Assembly: GCA_020633415.1 (NCBI GenBank)
Contig: JACKDQ010000006.1
Span: forward strand, 186,001-250,000
Length of the DNA: 64,000 nt
Source of the DNA: Deltaproteobacteria bacterium
GTDB lineage: Bacteria > Myxococcota_A > Polyangia > GCA-2747355
Reading direction: 5' to 3'
Part shown: one piece after another, positions 39,354 through 47,750 of the stretch
Layout: each line of letters starts with the position of its first letter
How positions within the stretch are numbered: position 1 is the stretch's first letter
Program-made: the position numbers and the translations under genes
The notes under the pieces: model-generated
Told to the model about the DNA's origin: nothing
Databases searched by the model: none
The model's input: the letters and a program-made list of their open reading frames with translations, nothing else

Positions 39354-40559
39354 ATGGCAGACGCGTACATCTTCGACGCGGTTCGCACACCGCGCGGGAT
39401 CGGCAAGTCCAAGGGCGCCCTGTACACGGTGCGGCCCACGGATCTCTTGACCACCAGCTTGCGCGCCCTACAAGAGCGCAATGGCTTCGACACCGCTGAG
39501 GTCGAAGACATCGTGATCGGCTGTGTTACCCAGACCGGCGAGCAGGGCACCTGTATCGCCCGCTTTGCCGGTCTCGAAGCTGGCTACCACTTCCGCGCAC
39601 CGGGAATGACCGTAAACCGCTTCTGTGCCTCGGGCCTCCAAGCGGTCAATCAAGCCGCAGCTAGCGTTGCGGCTGGATGGTCAGACCTCGTCGTTGCGGG
39701 CGGCGTTGAGAGTATGTCGCGCGTGCGCATGGGATCGGACGTCGGTGCGATGTTCGACCCCGCCGCTCAGTGGCGGGTGGGCTCGGTCCCTCAGGGCATC
39801 TCCGCCGACCTACTGGCCACGCTGCGCGGGATCACGCGCGAGCAAGCCGACGCCTTCGCCGCGGAGAGCCAAGCGCTCGCCGCTGCTGCCCAACAAGCTG
39901 GCCGTTTCGACAAGAGCGTGATCCCCGTGCGCGATGAGTGCGGGCTAGCGATTCTCGAGCGCGACGAGTACCTCCGCCCAGGTACGACGGCCGAAGGATT
40001 GGCCAAGCTCAATCCGTCATTCCAGATGATGGGTGAACAATTCGCCGTCGATGCGCTGACGCGACGAACCTACCCCCACATCGATCGCATCAACCACATC
40101 CATACCGCCGGCAACTCCTCGGGCATCGTCGATGGCGCGGCCAGCGTGTTGATCGGCAGCTTGGAAAAGGGCAAGGCCCTCGGTCTTAAGCCGCGGGCCC
40201 GCGTTCGCGCCGCGGTCAGCACCGGCGACGAACCAGTGCTGATGCTCGCCGGCCCATTGCCCGCCACACGACTCGCGTTGAAAAAGGCCAAGATGGCGCT
40301 CGCCGACATCGACCTATTCGAGGTCAACGAAGCATTCGCCGGCGTAGCGCTGACGTTCATGCAGGAGTTCGACGTTACTCGCGACAAGATCAACGTCGAC
40401 GGCGGTGCGATCGCGCTGGGGCATCCACTGGGCGCAACCGGTGCCGTGCTGCTGGGCACGCTGATCGACGCGCTCGAAGCCCGCAATTTGAGCACCGGAC
40501 TTGTTACGCTTTGCATCGGCGGCGGCATGGGAACCGCCACCATCGTCGAGAGGGTTTGA
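39354..40559 (+). CDS. fadA: Acetyl-CoA acyltransferase (FadA-type thiolase)
   Basis: 401 residues, ATG 39354 with AAGGAG. Nucleophile Cys91 in NRFCASGLQAV, His357 in GGAIALGHPLGATGA and second Cys387 in CIGGGMG. The typical FadA opening DAYIFDAVRTPRGIGKSKG supports the beta-oxidation role (thiolysis of 3-ketoacyl-CoA) rather than biosynthetic acetoacetyl-CoA thiolase. Its stop overlaps the FadB/J-like start by one base, so the two make the usual trifunctional pair. Confidence 0.93.
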   Translation: MADAYIFDAVRTPRGIGKSKGALYTVRPTDLLTTSLRALQERNGFDTAEVEDIVIGCVTQTGEQGTCIARFAGLEAGYHFRAPGMTVNRFCASGLQAVNQAAASVAAGWSDLVVAGGVESMSRVRMGSDVGAMFDPAAQWRVGSVPQGISADLLATLRGITREQADAFAAESQALAAAAQQAGRFDKSVIPVRDECGLAILERDEYLRPGTTAEGLAKLNPSFQMMGEQFAVDALTRRTYPHIDRINHIHTAGNSSGIVDGAASVLIGSLEKGKALGLKPRARVRAAVSTGDEPVLMLAGPLPATRLALKKAKMALADIDLFEVNEAFAGVALTFMQEFDVTRDKINVDGGAIALGHPLGATGAVLLGTLIDALEARNLSTGLVTLCIGGGMGTATIVERV

Positions 40560-42700
40560 TGATGACAACGAAGACCACGCAAAACGGAGCCATCGGCCTG
40601 GCCATCGACGATGCCAAAATCGCCACACTGACGCTACAACACGCAAGCGGCGCAAATAAAGTCGACGGCGCGTTTGGTGCTGCGCTCAACGAAGCGGTCA
40701 CCTGGCTCGGCCAACAAAAAAATCTCAGCGGCGTGATCATCGCCAGCGCACACAAAGACTGGTCGGTGGGCGCCGACTTGGAGATGCTCTACAAAGCCCG
40801 CGACGCGGCGGCGTTTTTCGAGAACGTTCGTCAGTTGCAGCAGGTCTATCGCGCGCTGGAAACCTGCGGTGCACCGGTCGCCGCCGCACTGACCGGCAGC
40901 GCACTGGGCGGTGGTTTTGAACTCGCGCTCTCCTGCCATTACCGCGTCGCCCTTGCCGATGGCCGGATCAAGCTCGGACTTCCCGAGGTCCTGCTGGGCG
41001 TGATCCCCGGCGCTGGCGGCACTCAGCGATTGCCACGACTACTCGGCTTCCAAGCGGCAGCCGACATCATCTTGCAGGGCAAAAGTCTACGCCCGGACAA
41101 GGCCAAGGCAGCGGGTCTGGTCCACGAGCTCAAAGATAGCGCCGAGGCAGTGATCGCCGCCTGTCGCGAGTGGATCAAGGCCAACCCCAAGGCGACCCAG
41201 CCTTGGGATGCAAAGGGCTTTAAGTTTCCTGCGCCACGGCCAGGCAGCGAACAAGCGCGCGACATGCTGCTGGTCGGCGCGGCAATGTTGCACAAGAAAA
41301 CCGCTGGGGCCTACCGTGCCCCAGAAGCTGCGATCCGTGCAGTGGCCGAAGGTGCCCACTTGGATTTCGATCGCGCACTGGAAGTCGAGGCGCGCCACTT
41401 CGTCAAACTTGTCGTTGGAGATCAATCCAAAGATATGATGCGTGCGCTGTGGTTTCACAAGAACGCCGCCGATAAGCAGCAGGATCTGCCGAAAACCGAC
41501 ACTGCTGACTTCACAAAGATCGGCATGCTCGGAGCAGGCATGATGGGGGCGGCAATCGCTTGGTCCTGTGCGGAGCGCGGCTATCAGGTCGTACTCAAGG
41601 ACATCAAGCAAGAGTCGTTAGACGCGGGGTACGCCCACTGCAAAGCGCTCACCGAAACGCGCTGCAAGCACCTCGATCAAGCACAGCGCGATCAGATCTT
41701 GGCCCGAATCACTCCGACGCTCGAGCTCGGCAAGCTTGAGGGCTGCGATCTAATCATCGAGGCGGTCTTCGAAGATCCCGAGCTCAAACGCCGCGTGATC
41801 GAGGAGACTCAGGGGCTGCTCGCAGCAAACGGCGTTTGGGCCTCCAATACATCGGCGCTGCCAATCAGTGATCAGGCGAAAGCTGCCAAGGATCCTCAGC
41901 GCTTCATCGGGCTCCATTTCTTTTCACCCGTCGAGAAGATGCCACTGCTCGAGATCATTGCTGGTGAAAAGACCGACGACGAAACGATCGCGCGCTGCCT
42001 GAACTTCTGCAAACGCATCAAGAAAACACCGATCGTTGTTGGCGATGGCTACGGCTTCTACACCACGCGCGTGTTCTTCTCGTTCATCCTTGAGGGCGCG
42101 CAGCTGATCATCGATGGCCAACCGCCGGCGTTGATCGAGTGGGCTGCGCGTGCCGCCGGCATGCCGGTCGGCCCCCTGCAGGTCTTCGACGAAATCACGC
42201 TCTCGCTCGTCACCCACGCTTTGCCGCAGGCAAAAAAATACGTCGGCGATCGGTTGCCGCAGCAGGCCTGTGAAATGGTCGAAAAGATGGTCGCCGAAGG
42301 CCGCGCCGGGCGCGCGGCGGGCGCCGGTTTCTACGACTACAAGAGCGGACGCCGTGACGGACTGTGGTCTAAGCTGGCGGCGTTTGCCAGCGGCTCAGCA
42401 GCGACAAAGACCACCGAGGAGATCGGTGAACGACTGCTCTTGGCGCAAGCCGTCGAAGCGGTGCGCTGCGTCGAAGATGGCGTGATCAAGCGCTACCGCG
42501 ACGCCGATGTCGGCGGGATCTTTGGCGTGGGCTTCGCCCCCAACCGCGGTGGCCCACTGTCTTACCTCGACCGGCTCGGCATCGACAATGCGGTGCAGAA
42601 ACTCGAGGCGCTGGCCAAGACTTGTGGCCCGCGTTTTACGCCGCCCAAGCTGCTGGTCGAGATGGCCAAAAGTGGTAGGCGCTTTTACGACGCCGTCTAG
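40559..42700 (+). CDS. fadJ: Enoyl-CoA hydratase / 3-hydroxyacyl-CoA dehydrogenase fusion (FadB/FadJ type)
   Basis: 713 residues; ATG ATG at 40559/40562, the second better spaced from GAGAGGG. N-terminal crotonase domain (about 1-290) with ALTGSALGGGFELALSCHYR and GLPEVLLGVIPGAGGTQRLP. C-terminal NAD domain with IGMLGAGMMGAAIAWSCAERG, IEAVFEDPELKRRVI and HFFSPVEKMPLLEII. Coupled to the thiolase, it performs hydration and dehydrogenation of fatty acyl-CoA. FadB and FadJ cannot be told apart by eye. Confidence 0.93.
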   Translation: MMTTKTTQNGAIGLAIDDAKIATLTLQHASGANKVDGAFGAALNEAVTWLGQQKNLSGVIIASAHKDWSVGADLEMLYKARDAAAFFENVRQLQQVYRALETCGAPVAAALTGSALGGGFELALSCHYRVALADGRIKLGLPEVLLGVIPGAGGTQRLPRLLGFQAAADIILQGKSLRPDKAKAAGLVHELKDSAEAVIAACREWIKANPKATQPWDAKGFKFPAPRPGSEQARDMLLVGAAMLHKKTAGAYRAPEAAIRAVAEGAHLDFDRALEVEARHFVKLVVGDQSKDMMRALWFHKNAADKQQDLPKTDTADFTKIGMLGAGMMGAAIAWSCAERGYQVVLKDIKQESLDAGYAHCKALTETRCKHLDQAQRDQILARITPTLELGKLEGCDLIIEAVFEDPELKRRVIEETQGLLAANGVWASNTSALPISDQAKAAKDPQRFIGLHFFSPVEKMPLLEIIAGEKTDDETIARCLNFCKRIKKTPIVVGDGYGFYTTRVFFSFILEGAQLIIDGQPPALIEWAARAAGMPVGPLQVFDEITLSLVTHALPQAKKYVGDRLPQQACEMVEKMVAEGRAGRAAGAGFYDYKSGRRDGLWSKLAAFASGSAATKTTEEIGERLLLAQAVEAVRCVEDGVIKRYRDADVGGIFGVGFAPNRGGPLSYLDRLGIDNAVQKLEALAKTCGPRFTPPKLLVEMAKSGRRFYDAV

Positions 42701-42739
42701 CGTTGCAGGGCCGCGCTGATCGGCAGGTGTTCGGGTCGA

Positions 42740-43744
42740 TCAGCGCGGAAACGGATACAACCGCCACGGACTGATCGGGCTGCGCAGCAGGCGCTCGATC
42801 GACTCGTCGAACATCGTCGCGCCACCGTCGCCACCCCAGGCGCGACGACCTTGGCTGTAGTTGTTGGCGTAGTCCCGCCAGTCGGCGAAGCGTCCGATCA
42901 CATGCTCGCGAGCCGACTTGGCCCATTGCCAGGCGCGCTCGCGCTCGAGCAATCCGCCGGCGGCCGCCAAGCGGATCACATGCAACGCACGTGCGATATC
43001 CCAGGCCGGCGTCGCACCCGAACGTGACTCTTGTAGCAGTCGCGCCAAACAGGATTCGACATCGTCAGCGGATGCAATGCCCCAGGCCTCTTCGAGCGTT
43101 GCTCGACAGGTCTTGTCGTCGGTATTTCCGTCGTAGGCGATCTCCAGCAAATGCTGCGTAACCAACTCGACGTACTTCGGGTGCTGAGCCCCCTGCTGTC
43201 CAACCTCTCCCTCGATCTGCGCCAAGAGTTCGTCGAGCTCAGGGTACATCGCATTGAGCAGAAGCGCTTCGGCTTCGGCTTGTTCGCGCGGATAGAGCAG
43301 CGTCTCATCGCGTCGCTTGCCGCCAAGGCGTTCAACAAGCCCGCCGATCAAGCCGAGCATCGGCAATGCCAGCACGAACATCAGCACGGCACCGAGCATC
43401 ACCCAGCGCCCGTGCTTCGGCCAAAAGCCGAGATTGTAATCACCGGCCTTATAGACCGCGGAGATCGCAGTCGCTAAGGCGGGCGCCGTGAAGTACGTAT
43501 CGCCGCGATAGGCAACCGGCTCGCAGTCCCAACTAAACAGCACAGCCCAAAACAACCCAAAGACCTCACAGCGATAGCCTGCGCGCGCGCCCTCGAGTTT
43601 CTTGATCTGTGCCAGCGAAGCGGGAAGCGGTCCGCTATCGAATACCCGCGGCCCCTTTTCATAAACGATCAGTCCCTTGGCAAGGGCCAACTGAGGCAAA
43701 CAAATCAGGCTCAAGCAGAACAGCACCACGACCCGCAGACGCAT
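42740..43744 (-). CDS. Exported/membrane protein with DUF1266-like C-terminus
   Basis: 334 residues. Signal peptide 1-22, a short N-terminal extracytoplasmic stretch with Cys, and one clear membrane helix (about 113-139, MLGAVLMFVLALPMLGLIGG). The C-terminal part matches the DUF1266 pattern: WDIARALHVIRLAAAGGLLERERAW and FADWRDYANNYSQGRRAWGGD. DUF1266 has no firm biochemical role. The gene stands between the beta-oxidation genes and the zinc-ribbon gene. Confidence 0.75.
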   Translation of the reverse strand: MRLRVVVLFCLSLICLPQLALAKGLIVYEKGPRVFDSGPLPASLAQIKKLEGARAGYRCEVFGLFWAVLFSWDCEPVAYRGDTYFTAPALATAISAVYKAGDYNLGFWPKHGRWVMLGAVLMFVLALPMLGLIGGLVERLGGKRRDETLLYPREQAEAEALLLNAMYPELDELLAQIEGEVGQQGAQHPKYVELVTQHLLEIAYDGNTDDKTCRATLEEAWGIASADDVESCLARLLQESRSGATPAWDIARALHVIRLAAAGGLLERERAWQWAKSAREHVIGRFADWRDYANNYSQGRRAWGGDGGATMFDESIERLLRSPISPWRLYPFPR

Positions 43745-44076
43745 ACACGCTCCGTCAACGAAGGGCTCTCAGCCCCGGTTACCAGCCGCTCGTCATCGGA
43801 TGTCCTCGACGTCCGAGCAACCGCTGATTATGCAACCTAGGTGCCAAGGCCATCGGCAAGTGCGCCGCGCGATTCCCGGGGCCCGGCGAGTGCCGCCATC
43901 GCCGTAAAGGAGCGCCAAACGGCGGTTTGGACAACGCTGACCAGCGAGTGCGATCGGCGGTCGCGCAGGTCGCTGCGTTCGCGAGACACAAGCCGCGGGG
44001 AGTGCACACCTCAGCACGCGTAAACCCACGTTGACGACGGGTGTGCTCGACTGCGCGTTGAGCGCTCCAGATTCGG
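43745..44076. other. 332-base region without a gene
   Basis: Open frames here (longest about 148 codons, minus strand) lack a good RBS and coding-like composition, and none resembles a known protein. The stretch is GC-rich and holds local inverted repeats. No tRNA, RNase P, SRP or tmRNA landmark is seen. It may contain the promoter of the DUF1266 gene and possibly a small RNA. Confidence 0.4.
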
Positions 44077-44487
44077 CTATCCGCCAACCTCGTGGACCAG
44101 CACTTTTCGTCCCGTGCGAAAGAAGACTTGGATCTTGCCAGGGCCGGCGATCGCCTCGACGAGTCCTTCGCCGAAGGTCTTGTGGGTAATCCGATCGCCC
44201 GGGCTAAAACTCTCACTCGCCGCATAGGAGCGCACCGGCCGGCGCGGATCGGCTTCGATCATCGGCACACCTGTCTGCGAGCGGCGGCTGGTCGGACCCG
44301 TCGGTGATGCCTGTCTGCGCGGCACACGTTGGGCGCGCCCTCCCGGCGGCCGATAGCGATGCTGTCCACCACACTGCTTGCAGACGACTTTCGCGATCTG
44401 TGTACCCACGCAGGCGACAACGACATGCCAGGTGTCTCCGCACTTGCCACAGATCGACTCGATATCCTGTCCGACCCTTGCGCTCAT
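44077..44487 (-). CDS. Zinc-ribbon protein with PcrA/UvrD-type Tudor-like C-terminal domain
   Basis: 136 residues from ATG 44487; the longer frame from 44574 lacks support. The N-terminus contains ICGKCGDTWHVVVACVG and VVCKQCGGQHRYRPPGG, a four-Cys zinc ribbon. The C-terminus, from about 95, reads FSPGDRITHKTFGEGLVEAI and GPGKIQVFFRTGRKVLVHEVG, matching the HPKFGxGxV-type Tudor-like tail of PcrA/UvrD helicases that contacts RNA polymerase. I infer a transcription-linked protein, possibly binding RNA polymerase or nucleic acid. It is convergent with no partner and diverges from the acyl-CoA ligase. Confidence 0.75.
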   Translation of the reverse strand: MSARVGQDIESICGKCGDTWHVVVACVGTQIAKVVCKQCGGQHRYRPPGGRAQRVPRRQASPTGPTSRRSQTGVPMIEADPRRPVRSYAASESFSPGDRITHKTFGEGLVEAIAGPGKIQVFFRTGRKVLVHEVGG

Positions 44488-44622
44488 CGTTGCCTTCGTC
44501 GACGTTAGCAGCAGTCGGGCCACGCGTGCCCGGCTCTTGCCGCTGTCAGAAGATTGTAGTACAGCATAACGCAAAACTTGCTCTCAACGCGACGCTCGTC
44601 GCCGGCCGTGAAGGTCTTTTGC

Positions 44623-46404
44623 GTGTCGTCCACTCCCCTACACTTACTTCAGCAGTGGGCAAAGACCAAAGCATCTATCGCCGCACTTTACGGCCGCGAG
44701 CGCGATGGCAGTTGGCGTGAATACACTTGGCACCAATATTTCGAGACCGTACGTGAAGTCGCGAAGGGTCTGATCGCCCTAGGCGTTCAGCCAGCGGACC
44801 GCGTCGCACTGCTCGGTAAGAACACGCCCGAGTGGTTGATATGCCAAGCTGGCGTCGTCGCTGCGCGCGCCGTCGCCGCGCCGATTTATCCGACCAACCC
44901 GCCCGAACAGGTCGCCTACATCCTCAATCACTGCGGTGCTCGCGTGGTGATTTGCGACGGACAAGATCAGCTCACAAAAATTCTCAGTAGCGTATCAGCA
45001 AAGACAGTAACCCTCGACAGGGTGGTCAATCTCGGTGTGGTCCGCGACAATCGAGACCTGGTCATTTCGCTAAGCCAGCTCACGGCTCTCGGGCGACAAC
45101 AACCCGATGTGCTCCTCAACGCGCGAATCTCGGCGATCACCGCCGATCAAATCGGTCTTCTGCTATACAGCGCCGGAACGACTGGTCCGCCCAAGGCGGC
45201 TCCGCTGTCGCACAAGGCTCAGCTCGACGTAGCCAACGCGATGCTGCGGCGCTTTCCACGCCTTCGCCAAGACTATCGCGTCGTCAGCTATCTGCCGCTC
45301 AACCATGCCGCGGAGCAAGTTTTTTCCAATCTGTTGCCGCTTGTCACCGGTGGCGTGACCTACTTCTGCCCCGAGCTCAGCGAGGTTACCAGCTATCTGC
45401 GCGAGATTCAGCCGACATTCTTTTTCGGCGTACCCGCTTTCTGGTCTCAGGTCGAGCGCCGACTAAAGCGTGAATTTGAACAACAGCTGCCACACCAGCG
45501 CTTGCTCAGTCGCTGGGCGCTCGCCCGTGGAGAATCGGCCTTTCGCGCGCGCGCCTTCGGTCCGACCGGCAAGCTCGGCATCGCACAAGCAGTCGCCGAT
45601 CGACTGCTGGGACGGCAGATTCGCAAGCAACTCGGTATCGACAAGCTAACGCTCGCCGCAACAGGCGGGGCCCCAGCGAACCCCCGAACCCTCGAGTTCT
45701 TCGCCGCGCTCGGTGTGCGTATTTACGAAGGTTATGGGCTCTCCGAGGCGATGATCGCCACGCTGCCCGAGGCTCACCAACTGCGGATCGGCACGGTGGG
45801 AAAACCGATTCCGGGGACCGAATTACGCATCGCCAGTGACGGGGAGATCGAACTGCGTGGAACGAGCGTAATCGACGGCTACTATCTGATGCCCCACCGA
45901 ACGCGCGAAGCGTTCACCGAGGACGGCTGGCTGCGCACAGGTGACCTGGGCGTGCTCGATGATCAAGGTTATCTGCGAATCACCGGGCGCAAGCGAGAAA
46001 TGGTGATCACCAGTGGCGGTCGCAGCGTGGTCCCGGCGGGCATCGAGCGCCGACTCAACCAAGTGCCGGGCATTGCCCACGCGGTGATCGTCGGCGATGG
46101 TCGCCCTCACCTTTGCGCGCTGGTCGCGCTCGACCCAGACGAACTTCCAGCATTAGCCCAGCAGTTGCGCATCGAAGCGACGACAGTCGATGAAGCGGCA
46201 AGACATCAAGCCGTACAAAACTATGTCGCACAAAATGTGATGCAGGCCAGCCAAGAGCAGGGCGAACCGTTGGTGCGCGACTTCGTGGTCTTGCCCAATG
46301 CGTTTTCTATCGAAGGCGGTGAACTCACACCGCAGATGAATCCCCGTCGCCAAGCAGTACTCGAAAAATACCGCCAAGCCATCGATACGCTTTACCTGCC
46401 CTGA
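44623..46404 (+). CDS. fadD: Long-chain acyl-CoA ligase (AMP-binding)
   Basis: 593 residues from GTG 44623, which has AAGG eight bases upstream; GTG 44608 and TTG 44578 are alternatives. The adenylate-forming motifs are present: LLLYSAGTTGPPKAAPLSHKA, IYEGYGLSEAMI and WLRTGDLGVLDDQGYLRITGRKREMVITSG (core GDLG and GRKRE). The catalytic Lys at the C-terminal hinge is not easily placed. It activates fatty acids to acyl-CoA, supplying the neighbouring beta-oxidation genes. ELTPQMNPRRQAVLEKY at the end is typical of long-chain members. Confidence 0.88.
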   Translation: MSSTPLHLLQQWAKTKASIAALYGRERDGSWREYTWHQYFETVREVAKGLIALGVQPADRVALLGKNTPEWLICQAGVVAARAVAAPIYPTNPPEQVAYILNHCGARVVICDGQDQLTKILSSVSAKTVTLDRVVNLGVVRDNRDLVISLSQLTALGRQQPDVLLNARISAITADQIGLLLYSAGTTGPPKAAPLSHKAQLDVANAMLRRFPRLRQDYRVVSYLPLNHAAEQVFSNLLPLVTGGVTYFCPELSEVTSYLREIQPTFFFGVPAFWSQVERRLKREFEQQLPHQRLLSRWALARGESAFRARAFGPTGKLGIAQAVADRLLGRQIRKQLGIDKLTLAATGGAPANPRTLEFFAALGVRIYEGYGLSEAMIATLPEAHQLRIGTVGKPIPGTELRIASDGEIELRGTSVIDGYYLMPHRTREAFTEDGWLRTGDLGVLDDQGYLRITGRKREMVITSGGRSVVPAGIERRLNQVPGIAHAVIVGDGRPHLCALVALDPDELPALAQQLRIEATTVDEAARHQAVQNYVAQNVMQASQEQGEPLVRDFVVLPNAFSIEGGELTPQMNPRRQAVLEKYRQAIDTLYLP

Positions 46405-46481
46405 ATCTGACGCGGCGCTGGAAAGCTGCCGACACTCTGTAATATCATCGCTATGTACCGGCACCGTCAGAGGACCGAGCG

Positions 46482-47633
46482 ATGCTCCTAGTGCATTTGA
46501 GCGACCTGCACCTCTCGCGTTATGGAGAGAGCACCTCCTGGGCGCAGCGCGCCGAGGACGACAACGGCTGGGAAACGATGAACACCTGGCACCGTTGGCA
46601 CATCGATGGTGCGCGCGATCGCAAAGGGCGTCCTGAAAAGTTGCGGCTCGTCGATCCAAGCGGCGTGATCCACAAAGAAATTAGCTGGCCCAAGCGCAAT
46701 GAAGACAAAGCGGTCGGAGGGCTGCTCGCCCTGGCGATGGAGCGCCACATCACCTCAGCGGAGAATCTGATCCGCAACCGACCAACGCCCGAGGACCTTG
46801 AGTCACTATTGCGCGTTGACAGCAGCAACACCAACCTGTTGTTCTTGCGCTTGGTCGATCACCTTCACGAGTTGCAGCCCGACGTGATCGCGATTACCGG
46901 CGACATCACCGACAACGGCTTTGGTTATAGCCTGCTCGACCACTACCTTACCGCTTGGGTGGAAAGCGGGCGAATGCTGGTCGTCCCCGGAAATCACGAC
47001 ACGTACGAAATGGTGCCGCGCAAAGGTCGCAAGGCGCGCCGCTCGGCCAAGGAGAAGCGTTACAGCGACTTCTCGGTCAAGCTTGGACTGAAACCGACCA
47101 AAGAAGGCGCCTGGGTCAAGCAGATCGAGGACGTCGCGTTTGTCGGGATGAGCTCGTGCAAGCCGCCGATCACGCCGCTGTCGGCAAGCGGCGAGGTTTC
47201 GCGCGAGCAGCTCCAGTGGCTAGAAAAACTCGGCGAAGACAACGAATTCCGCTCCGCGCGATTGCGGATCGGCATGGTCCATCACCACCTGCTGAGAATG
47301 CCCTACGAACTCGGTGGACGATCACCGATCGAGGTCGGCATGCGCCTGCGTAACGCCCGCGAAGTAATGAGCGCGTGCGAAGCAGCTAGCCTCGATATCA
47401 TTCTAAACGGCCATCGGCACCACGGCTACATGGTACAGCTGCCCGGTCACCCGATGGTCGTATCCGCGCCGTCGTCGACGCTGGGCTGCAAGTCTACTGA
47501 CGCCGGGTACATCTGGACGATGGATTTGGCGGCACGCCATCCGTTTCCCGTTGCCCACTCCCTCGCCCAAGGTGATCGAAGCCTTCGCACACAGCGCGGC
47601 AGAGGCCCTCAGCGCGCCAAACTGCTGAGCTAA
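46482..47633 (+). CDS. Calcineurin-like metallophosphoesterase
   Basis: 383 residues, ATG 46482 with AGAGGA. All family motifs: HLSDLHLS at the start, AITGDITDNG, PGNHDTYE, HHHLLRMP and NGHRHHG. Such enzymes use a di-metal centre to hydrolyse phosphoesters (cyclic nucleotides, DNA or phospholipid headgroups). No signal peptide, so it is cytoplasmic. The loop between motifs (residues about 15-120) is unusually long. It converges on prkA. Confidence 0.88.
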   Translation: MLLVHLSDLHLSRYGESTSWAQRAEDDNGWETMNTWHRWHIDGARDRKGRPEKLRLVDPSGVIHKEISWPKRNEDKAVGGLLALAMERHITSAENLIRNRPTPEDLESLLRVDSSNTNLLFLRLVDHLHELQPDVIAITGDITDNGFGYSLLDHYLTAWVESGRMLVVPGNHDTYEMVPRKGRKARRSAKEKRYSDFSVKLGLKPTKEGAWVKQIEDVAFVGMSSCKPPITPLSASGEVSREQLQWLEKLGEDNEFRSARLRIGMVHHHLLRMPYELGGRSPIEVGMRLRNAREVMSACEAASLDIILNGHRHHGYMVQLPGHPMVVSAPSSTLGCKSTDAGYIWTMDLAARHPFPVAHSLAQGDRSLRTQRGRGPQRAKLLS

Positions 47634-47707
47634 TCTTGAGGTAAGCGCTGCCGACGCAGCATTTCGGCCAGGGAGCCTTGCAGATTCGAGCTGTGGGAGG
47701 TTGTCTA

Positions 47708-47739
47708 GCAGACGGCCAACAGTGACGCCGGCCGTCTGC
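47708..47739 (-). terminator. Strong hairpin between convergent genes
   Basis: GCAGACGGCC (47708-47717) pairs perfectly with GGCCGTCTGC (47730-47739) across a 12-base loop. It sits between the stops of the metallophosphoesterase and prkA genes. There is no T-run on either side, so it may be a rho-linked or mRNA-protecting hairpin. Confidence 0.45.
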
Positions 47740-47750
47740 GGGAAGGCGCA

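Noticed and set aside
43779..44225. 148-codon minus-strand frame overlapping the zinc-ribbon gene
   Set aside because: No RBS, no recognisable domain and Arg/Ser/Pro-rich composition like noise.
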